Source of the DNA: Kappaphycus alvarezii
Taxonomy: Eukaryota; Rhodophyta; Florideophyceae; Gigartinales; Solieriaceae
Direction of reading: 5' to 3'
DNA length: 64,000 nucleotides
Assembly (NCBI GenBank): GCA_002205965.3
Contig: NADL03000512.1
Location: forward strand, 310,001-374,000
Shown piece after piece: positions 56,423 to 64,000 of the stretch. The translations under genes were made by a program, and so were the position numbers. The notes under the pieces are model-generated. The model worked only from the letters and a program-made list of their open reading frames with translations, did not search any database and was not told the origin of the DNA. Position 1 is the stretch's first letter. Each line of letters opens with the position of its first letter.

Positions 56423-59400
56423 ATGCCCTCTGCCAGTACAAGTGCAGACGCGGTGGCCCGTCACAGACCAGGTGATCCTCGAACATGGCTATGCCCCAAA
56501 GCACTTCTTCCGGCGTCCGAGCGCCCCCTACAGCGCCCTCACCACTGTCCCTTGGGTTGTGCATCCATCACGGCGACTACCGTGCATGGGTTGGTTTCAC
56601 ATCTCCGCCAAATGCACAAACCCGGCAAGAGCTCCACCAGTAACCACCCCAAGCGCACGCAGGTTCCAAGCCTGCAGGCCTGCTTATCGTCTTATGGATA
56701 CTGGTACTGTTATGCGCACAAACGTTACATGAGCTCAACGGTTGGGCGTAAGCTCCAAAATGGCCTTCATTCCTATACATATCGGCCATGCCCGGAGTGC
56801 GGCGACAGGTTCTCAACCCCTCCCCGGTACACTCCGCTCTTACCCACGCAGCTTCGCTCCACTCCTCGAGCACCATCTGCATCTCGTGTACCGAACGAGG
56901 TTACACCCCCTGTGGCAGCTCCAACCTCAACCAATCCACTCGAACCACAGCCCATCCCGGATGCCACTCCTCCTCCGCCTTTGCCCACCACCGCTCCTCC
57001 TCCGCCTGTGCCCACCACCTCTCCCTCCTTGAACGGCCCTAGGAGACAACCGCTTCCCCCTTGCACACAATCTGCACTACTCACGTCCCGCTAGCGCAAC
57101 ACATACCGCGACGTGAACGTCAGCGGATTTCAAGGGAGCTAGCTCTTGTCCTTGGACAATGCGCGGACGCACCACATGGTTCTCCTCAAGCTGTGGAGGC
57201 ATTCACCAAGTTGTTCCTATTCCCGTCCGCGATCCTTGCCAATCCCAAGCCCTCCACCCTCTCAACCCTCGTTCCGGGCACAGCATCAAATTCCCGTATT
57301 TTTGCTGAACGCATTCAACTGTGGCGTGATGGGCAGTATGAAACTTTGATGCGAAGGGCAAACGCCTTGGCAACGTCCCGCCCGTTGCATAAGGCAACTG
57401 AAGAGGAACAAGCGGAGATCAACAAACGGCGCGCCCTGAGGCTTGCAAAGGAGGGCGCTTACGGCAAGGCAGCGCGAGCGCTGGGATCTTCAGGGATCGC
57501 ATGCCCCTCCGCAGAGGTGGTTTCCATTCTTCGGGAGAAACACCCACAGCGCTCTCCGACTACGGAGTCGTACCAACCCGCTTCCCCTGACTCGTTGCCG
57601 GCTTGCCCCCACTTAACGCCAGAACTTGTTCTCCGGTGCGTTCGGGGCTTTCCAAGGGGTAGCGCCGCAGGGGATCCGGACTCCGCCCAAACCACCTTGT
57701 TGAGCTTTTACAGGTCCCACCAGTTGTCAATGGTGGACGAAGCTTGCTAGCTGCTCTAACTAGTGTGGTCAACTTGCTAGCCAACGGGAAGGCCCCTGCG
57801 GCTATATCGGCATGGATCGCAGGTGCGCCGCTTACGGCACTCCTAAAACCAGACGGCGGAATCAGGCCGATCGCCGTGGGCGAGACCTTACGTCGCCTGG
57901 TGGGAAGATGTTTGCTGACTCGCATTTCCGAGAAGGCTTCCCAATACTTTCGGCCACTACAGTTGGGAGTAGCAACGTCAGGAGGATCTGAGGCAGTTGT
58001 CCACGCTGTACGGCGACTTTATGAGGAGCATGGCGAATCGGCAGAGTATGCACTGTTAACCGTTGACCTTCAAAACGCATTCAACCTGGTCAGCCGAAGT
58101 GCGTTTTTGAAGGAGGTCGAGCAGAGGTTCCCAGAGCTCTTACCTTGGGTCAATTACACGTACGCGGTAAACCCGGGTCATCTGTGGTGTGGGGATGATA
58201 CGCTCCGGAGCGTGGTAGGCGTGCAGCAAGGGGATCCCCTGGGTCCACTTTTATTCTCCCTTGTGCTGCAAAAAGTGACGCGGGAACTGAAAACCCGCCT
58301 GGAAAATGTGGGCGACGCCACAGGCAGGCCTTCTGCACTCCTGCAGCTGTGGTACTTGGACGATGGGTACACAGTGGGCACCCACGAAGCCATTCGAACG
58401 GCACTAGAGTTCCTCTCTTCCGTGGAGGTGCGCGCTTTGGGTTTGCACCTCCGCATGGATAAGTGTGCCGTCTGGTGGCCAACCGCTCCCCCCCGTCTGT
58501 TCAGCAGTCCTTCCCAGCCGACCTTCGGCAGGACTATAGTGAAGGGACACAAGTGCTCCGCGCCCCAATCGGATCGGACCTATTCGTGGAGCGGGAGTTC
58601 TCAAAGCATGTCGCTTCGCTGAAGCCTCTCCTCAGCGCTTTGGTAACCCTGGAGGATACTCAAGTAGCTCTCCATCTACTACGGACCTGCTTCGGCGTAT
58701 GTCGCATTAACTACCTCCTACGTGTAGTTCCCCGCATTCTACTGCTAAAGGGGCTGGGGAATTCGATTCCGCTGTTGAGGCTACACTGCGGGAGTTGATG
58801 GGCGGGGTTCTGGACAGCAATACTTTTCGGGAATTGCAACTCCCTGTGGCGCCCTTCGGCCCCCTCAAGCCAACTTTTGGCATTGGGCTTCGCTCTGCGA
58901 AGCTCAGTGCGGCGGCTGCGTTCCTTTCCTCCGTGTCCCTCACGCGTGCCCTTTGCTCTACCCTTCTGGCTGTGCTACCGAACACTGCTCTTCATTCATA
59001 CAAATCCGCAGTTCGGGCGCACGACGACTGGAAGACTCAAGTGGCACCCGAGAATGTGGTCCATTTCACGGCTATCGACTCAGTGCAGAGGTTTGGGCAG
59101 GGGCAACTCGTCCGCCCAGTTGAGGAAAAGGCCTTTGATGACATGCCGAAGGGAGATGAGAGGACTGTTGCATTCCGAGCCTCGTTGTCAGTGGAGGGTT
59201 GCAAGGACTGGCTGTCATGCCAACCGGCTCCGGGGTTGGGTACCTACATCCCGGACCGCAATTACAAGACGTGGTTGCAGTTCTATTACAGGGTGCCACT
59301 GTTTCCTCCAGCTTCGAAATGCCACAAAGGGGTATGCACGACCCTCATGGATCAGTATGGTGACCACGCGCTGTGCTGTGCCTATGGATCCACACGCGGG

Positions 59401-59886
59401 TGGCGGCATGACTCCCAGACACGTTTGTTTGCTGCAGATCTCTCCAAAGCTGCCCGACACCCTGTCCTCGAGCCGCCACAACCCGGCCATGCAGTTCGCC
59501 CGGACATCAAGGCGCTTGGAGAGAACGGGGGCACGGACTATTATGACGTAACCGTTATCCATCCCCTGACCCCCGCCCGCCTTCCCTCCCTGGCGCGATG
59601 CCCACTCAAGCCCCTTAACCATGCTCGCCTGGGCAAGGACACTCGCTTTGCCGACTTAATACGTTCCAAGGGTCCTGGGCATCGCTTCATTGCGCTTCCA
59701 CTCTCCACGTTGGGGGGCTGGCACCCTTCCGCTCGGGACTTCGCCAACCGGGTTGCGACTGGTATTGCCGCACGGGCAGCCATTCCGATTGCCGATGCGC
59801 AGCGAACATTGTTCGCTCGTCACGCGGCGAGACTCGTCCAGAATAACGCCAGTTGTATGTTGGAAGGAGTTTTGAGCGACACTTAG
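56423..59886 (+). CDS. LINE polyprotein (zinc finger, RT, CCHC, restriction-like endonuclease)
   Basis: Single-ORF element of the R2-like type. The N-terminal C2H2 finger is CPLGCASITATTVHGLVSH with a second His, and a Cys/His segment (WYCYAHKRYM, CPEC) and a Pro-rich linker follow. An N-terminal RT extension has EAFTKLFLF and AKEGAYGKAARALG. RT motifs: A LTVDLQNAFNLVSRS, B VQQGDPLGPLLF, C LQLWYLDDGY, D GLHLRMDKCAVWWP. CCHC: CHKGVCTTLMDQYGDHALCC. The nuclease core is RPDIKALGENGGTDYYDV, followed by LSTLGGWHPSARDF. About 1,155 residues. Four frame changes (near 57065, 57672, 58490 and 58733) all fit one lost base in a C or G run, so the element may be intact in reality. It would cut target DNA with its nuclease and prime reverse transcription there. 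Confidence 0.85.
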
Positions 59887-60509
59887 GCCGCAACTTGAAA
59901 TTGTGTATACAGTGTATTCCAGAGAACCTCCGTTCTGCAGGTATACCGTATACTGTACAGTAAGTGGTTACCCGCCTTACAGTACTCCTAGTTTGCGATT
60001 GCTCTTAGCCGGAAAATTAAGTATACCAACCCATTCAAGTAAACCCAATTCCCCAGTCACGCGGCGAGACTCGTCCAGAATAACGCCAGTTGTTTGTTGG
60101 AAGGAGTTTTGAGCGACACTTAGGCCGCAACTTGAAATTGTGTATACAGTGTATTCCAGAGAACCTCCGTTCTGAGGGTATGTACAGTAAGTGATTACCC
60201 TTTTTACAGTAGTCCTAGTCTGCGATTGCTCTTAGCCGGAAAATTAAGTATACCAACCCATTCAAGTAAACCCAATTCCCCAGTCACGCGGCGAGACTCG
60301 TCCAGAATAACGCCAGTTGTTTGTTGGAAGGAGTTTTGAGCGACACTTAGGCCGCAACTTGAAATTGTGTATACAGTGTATTCCAGAGAACCTCCGTTCT
60401 GAGGGTATGTACAGTAAGTGATTACCCTTTTTACAGTAGTCCTAGTCTGCGATTGCTCTTAGAGGGAAAATTACGTATACCAACCCATTCAAGTAAACCC
60501 AATTCCCCC
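59819..60509 (+). repeat. three tandem copies of the LINE 3' end
   Basis: Units 59819-60055, 60056-60283 and 60284-60509 (237, 228 and 226 bp). Each holds the last 22 codons of the LINE ORF (ending EGVLSDT and stop), the 3' UTR and the tail. Units 2 and 3 are nearly identical; unit 1 differs mainly in the middle, where it has GTATACCGTATACTGTAC. Only unit 1 is joined to the full ORF. Confidence 0.92.
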
Positions 60510-60705
60510 TCTTTGAGGCGTACTTCCTGAAAAAAACTTCCATGTAAACAGAAAAACTGGCCAGTACTATTTATTTTTGATGCCGGCTCTGCCTCCATGA
60601 AAAATCCTTCCGAAAGCTATTATTTCTATATCTTTTACAAAAAGGCTACCTCGGTGGCTGACATAAAGATAGCACACTGAACAGAAACAGCACTTTTGCG
60701 CCAAA

Positions 60706-61791
60706 ATGCAAGGCGGCTTTGCCATTAAACGTCCACAGTACTTCACCACGAACCCCTTCGAGGTACTGCAGCGGTCAATTGGTCACGCCAAAATGGGAAA
60801 GGGTCCGCAACTCACTGAAACTGAGCGAGCCCAGATTGCAGCATACTCAGATGCAAAGCGGACGATTAGTTCCATTGCTGTTAAGCTCAAGCGCTCCAGA
60901 AAGGTTGTGGCGGCCTACCTCAAGAATAAGGAGGGGTACGGAAAGAAAAATCCACCGGGAAGGCCGCGGAAATTGTCGCCAGCCACCGAACGCCGTGTAT
61001 TGAGAGAGGCAAAGAAATCAAATGTGACGGTCGGAGACATTCACAAGACCCTTCCACTTGCAGTTTACAAGCGTGCGACCCGCCGAGTCCTTTCCCGTGC
61101 CCCGTTTATGAAGTTTCAGAAAGTTAAGCGATGTCCCCGTCTCACTTCCGAACATATCGCTAATCGTGTTACATGGGCAGTAGACCATGCTCCCTATCGC
61201 CACAAAGACTGGGCAAGAGTGGTCTTCTCAGACGAGAAGAAATTTAATATGGATGGGCCAGACGGGTTCCAGTCCTACTGGCATGACTTAAGAGGGAAAG
61301 AAACTGTTTTATCGAAGCATCGGATGGGGGGAGGATCATTGATGGTATGAGGTGCATTTTCTGCGGCTGGAAAGTCTAGTTTGGCTATTGTTTCAGGGAA
61401 CCAAAACGCGGATATGTATACGCAGACATTTGCGAACAATTTGCTACCGTTTGCTGCTGAGAATCACGCATATTTATGGGAGTTACAACAAGATAATGCA
61501 TCAATTCATTCTGCAAGGACGACGAAGAATTGGCTGAAAGAGAAGAATATTAAGGTTATAATGTGGCCCGCTAGAAGTCCAGACCTCAACCCTATAGAAA
61601 ACGTTTGGAGACTGCTGGCGAGGAAGGTATACGCGAATGGGAGGCAGTTTTGTAATGTGGGGGAGCTTAGAAATACTGTGCTTAAAGAATGGGAGGATAT
61701 ATCATCAGAATTCCTTCTGTCTTTACTCAGAAGCATGCCCACGCGTGTGAAGCAAGTATTAGAAAGAGGTGGTAAGAAGACGGACTACTGA
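60706..61791 (+). pseudogene. Tc1-type DD34E transposase, one nonsense codon
   Basis: 361 codons from ATG 60706 (a second Met at 60793, MGKGPQLTETERAQI, is closer to usual starts). The N-terminal helix-turn-helix pair ends in an AT-hook-like PPGRPRKL. Catalytic residues are present: FSDEKKFNMDG (D1), LQQDNASIHSA (D2) and SPDLNPIENVW (E), with 34 residues between D2 and E. The only defect is TGA at 61348-61350, where SLMVWGAF is expected (Trp TGG to TGA). It is otherwise full length with both terminal repeats, so the loss of function is recent, unless the codon is read through or is a sequence error. Confidence 0.9.
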
Positions 61792-61943
61792 AGCCGGAAT
61801 GGCTTCCTTTGGACTCCGTGTAAAATGGTAATGTGCTATCTTTTTGTCAGCCTCCCAGGTAGCCTATTTTCATGAAAATAAAAAAGTAATTGGCCTTTTT
61901 GAGAATCGTTTAAAGTGCAGAGTCGGCATCAGAAATAAATGGA

Positions 61944-62030
61944 AATGGCAAGTTTTTCTGTTTAGATGGATGTTTTTTTCAGGGAGTATGCGTCAAAGAT
62001 AGGGGTGGGCTATCATTTTGTCCCGCACTG
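61944..62030 (-). repeat. right terminal repeat of mariner
   Basis: About 87 bp, the inverse of the left terminal repeat (51553-51590 plus 60517-60565), ending CACTG before TA. Confidence 0.85.
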
Positions 62031-62032
62031 TA

Positions 62033-62073
62033 AGAGCAATCGCAAACTAGGACTACTGTAAGTAGGGTAACCT
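62033..62073 (-). mobile_element. LINE 3' tail, right part (split by mariner)
   Basis: In minus orientation it matches the 3' UTR unit of the LINE (AGTCCTAGTTTGCGATTGCTCT). It continues the tail interrupted at 51550; the two parts meet at the TA target of the mariner. After 62073 the similarity ends, so this was a truncated LINE copy of only about 100 bp. Confidence 0.75.
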
Positions 62074-62159
62074 GTTGTACAATTTATACTGTACGAACGG
62101 TCTCGGCCAATCACAGGCCACGACAGGTCTGACTTGGCAGGTCCAATGATTTGTGCCCT

Positions 62160-64000
62160 AAGCAGCCAAGTGCCAGTACTACTGTACTGTGCTCCCGGTA
62201 ATACAGTGGCTATCGTCTAATTTATCTGCTATTATATAGCTATCGAGCCGCTATATAAGGAAGCGCTCACCTCCCGATCGGGATGTGAGCAGAGAGGCAG
62301 AGTTTTGGTGTCGGAGAGAAATATCGACTATTCTAGTGACTCTATCCACTAAAAAACCAAATACGGGACTGCAACTGCATCCCGGGGGACCTTTGCACCC
62401 GTTCACTGTGGCTTCCTTTCCCGCTCCCCCTCGCTCACACTGCGCATACTACAGTTATGGGCCCAGGGAAGGACTTCGAGAAAGGTTTTGGCATGATGAA
62501 CCCTCCGGTATTCGAGCCGGACCGAGACCTCCTATCGTGGAGAAAGAAAGTTGCAAGTTGGGTTGACTTAATCGCAACCGCAGCCGAGAAGGGAGAAGAA
62601 AAATTATACAACGGTATTCCACACACTTGGACGTCAACTATACGATCGAGATGTTCGCCAAGCTCAGCAGAGTCTTGTAGACGAAGCGCAAGAGCAAGGA
62701 AAGATCGATTATAAGCAGGAAGACCAAGTCAAAGCTGTGCAAGAGATCGTGGACTTGATTGCCCAAGATCCTCCCATCTCCGTGGTTACTCGCCTCATTG
62801 ATTCCTTCAATAAGGTGACTTCTTGCAAGCGCAAGAACAATGAAGACTTGAACCGTTATGTGTCTACGTTTCGCGGACTCGCCGCAGAGCACCTAATGAA
62901 AGCAGGCTCAACCAGTCAATCTCAAATCGGAGAAGTACTGGCAATAACCCTGCTCAATAACGCCTCTCTCTCAGAAGCGTCCCTTACCAATACCAAGCTC
63001 AGACTTATTGGAATGGCGAAGGAACGAAGCAAGGGAACGATATGCGCTGAGAAAAAGTTCGCGTTGACGTTGGATGAGGCACAGAAGATATCTTTGAGTA
63101 CCAGAAGGCTTGCTGTTTCGATTGCAAGAGCCTCTGGGAGTTCCAGCCGTAGGTGCACTCTCCATCAGGAAACTGACGGGTTTGTTCAATGATATGTGTC
63201 GAGATGCCAAGCCCATCTTCGATAATATCAAGAAAAAAATGGTACTCGAGATATAGCCAAATCCATTGCTTCCTCTTGTCGTCGTTACACCTTGAGTCTG
63301 GATGACGCGGTGGATATACTCCGCTTTCTTTCTCAAACTACCAACAGAACTGAATCCTCGGTACAAAGGCTCAAACTGAGTCTGCAGTTGACCATAGAGT
63401 TAGAAGTTTTTTTGGAAGTCAAAAGAATGGTTAACGAGAGTCAAGGATCAGAAACCAGTCAAATCATCGCGCTTTCAACGGAAAGAAGCGGAAGACTTAC
63501 GGCAACGACGGCGATAATTACAAATCCGATCAGGATGGCAAGAGGAAGAAGTCAACAGTTCTGGCGGAACTCGTCGGAGAAGCCTGCATGGACTGTGGAA
63601 GGAAGGACCACGCTCGAGGTGATTTGAAGTGCCAACGTCCGAGCTATGCCACTTTGAAGATTCTAGAAGCAAAAAATCACAATAACGAAGATTCCGAATG
63701 AAACAGAATACCTGATAACTTCAATGGGTATTTTCGTCCGGGCTCAAAGCATTCCAAGGGCAAAGGAGTCTGGTAAGCAGAATACCTACCAAGTCTGATC
63801 TGATAGCCATGCATAACGACCCGAATCCTATTTTGGACGAGGGTTGCCCCCGATCCGTCGGAGGAATTAAGTCAGCAGTAGCGCTGTCTTTAGCGATGGG
63901 CATCGAATTCAAGTTGGAGTCCTTAGACTGTGAGCCATTCTACCATGGTTATGGACAGAACTGCAGTGATGCAGAGCTCACATTCGGCATATAGAGACTA
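62160..64000 (+). mobile_element. LTR retrotransposon fossil, partial, runs off the window
   Basis: The 5' part of an LTR-type element, probably Ty1/copia-like. A TATATAA box lies at 62253-62259. A gag-like protein begins near 62457 (MNPPVFEPDRDLLSWRKK). A protease-like stretch lies near 63830-63990 (CPRSVGGIKSAVALSLAMGI). It is broken, with about four breaks in the part seen. Reverse transcriptase and the 3' LTR would be beyond the window, so family and age are uncertain; the gag is still easy to read, which suggests moderate age. Confidence 0.65.

Larger units (their letters stand above)
51591..60509 (+). mobile_element. composite LINE insertion (outer LINE carrying an inner LINE)
   Basis: An 8,919-bp block between two copies of TCTTTGA, lying in the mariner left terminal repeat. 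Its 3' end is the LINE tail (AAACCCAATTCCCCC) and its body is the LINE with the ORF at 56423-59886. The 5' region (51591-51767 and 55846-56422) is itself interrupted by a second LINE at 51768-55838. Just before that break a diverged copy of the tail (51736-51765, ending AAACCCAATTCACCC) is seen. Confidence 0.8.
51553..62030 (+). mobile_element. Tc1/mariner transposon, interrupted by a 8.9-kb LINE insertion
   Basis: The outer ends are perfect inverted copies (CAGTGCGGGACAAAATGATA at the left), each next to TA (51551-51552, 62031-62032). Without the insertion and its duplicated 7 bp the element is about 1.55 kb. The terminal repeat is about 87 bp long: the left copy is 51553-51590 plus 60517-60565, the right is about 61944-62030, with few mismatches. 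It contains one transposase gene with a single stop codon. Confidence 0.9.

Noticed and set aside
1-64000. tRNA, rRNA or CRISPR features
   Set aside because: I scanned for tRNA T-loop-like motifs, rRNA-like stretches and regular short spaced repeats and found none I could support.

Overview
The window looks like nuclear DNA of a red alga, probably an intron-poor florideophyte, though I cannot name the species. The evidence is a glucan, water dikinase (starch metabolism), a plastid-targeted ribulose-phosphate 3-epimerase whose transit peptide has phenylalanine near its start, a chondroitin-synthase-like glycosyltransferase in a photosynthetic genome, and genes with no intron or one short intron. 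This is inference from gene content.

Host genes lie at both sides of a transposon graveyard. Left block (1-7 kb): the 3' end of GWD with a 104-nt intron, a DUF273-type Golgi glycosyltransferase-like gene, and RPE. Right block (35.7-51.2 kb): DNA topoisomerase III alpha, a 91-residue single-membrane-span protein with one intron, a long disordered protein, a CHGN/GT7-like glycosyltransferase and KIN17. The two glycosyltransferases are plausible cell-wall (matrix glycan) enzymes. Most host genes carry a cluster of palindromic TACAGTAC / TACTGTAC motifs a few hundred bases upstream.

From 7 to 35 kb lie mobile-element remains: an old LINE (minus strand), a PIF/Harbinger element with both ends and a TAA target duplication (10015-12970), a second, decayed Harbinger-like element (13.6-17.8 kb), a 107-bp MITE, two broken Ty3/gypsy fossils (about 20 kb and 31-35 kb), and a decayed transposase-like ORF resembling the DUF7869-type family (24.2-26 kb).

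The most striking region is 51.5-62.1 kb. Four insertions can be read one inside the other. A LINE tail is split by a Tc1/mariner element (TA duplication). The mariner's left terminal repeat is split by a LINE (TCTTTGA duplication). That LINE's 5' region is split by another LINE (CCCATTG duplication). The innermost LINE ends at its 5' side in a 1.24-kb inverted duplication of itself, over 99% identical between arms. These LINEs carry an N-terminal zinc finger (in the complete copy), a reverse transcriptase, a CCHC knuckle and a restriction-like endonuclease, as R2-type elements do. Their 3' tail also recurs as tandem units and as a 37-bp solo insertion. An LTR retrotransposon fossil runs off the right edge.

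One caution about data quality applies. Nearly every frame break in the host genes and in the two young LINEs is a single missing base, mostly in a short run of identical bases. This pattern suggests residual assembly error, so 'broken' calls for these genes should be read with care.
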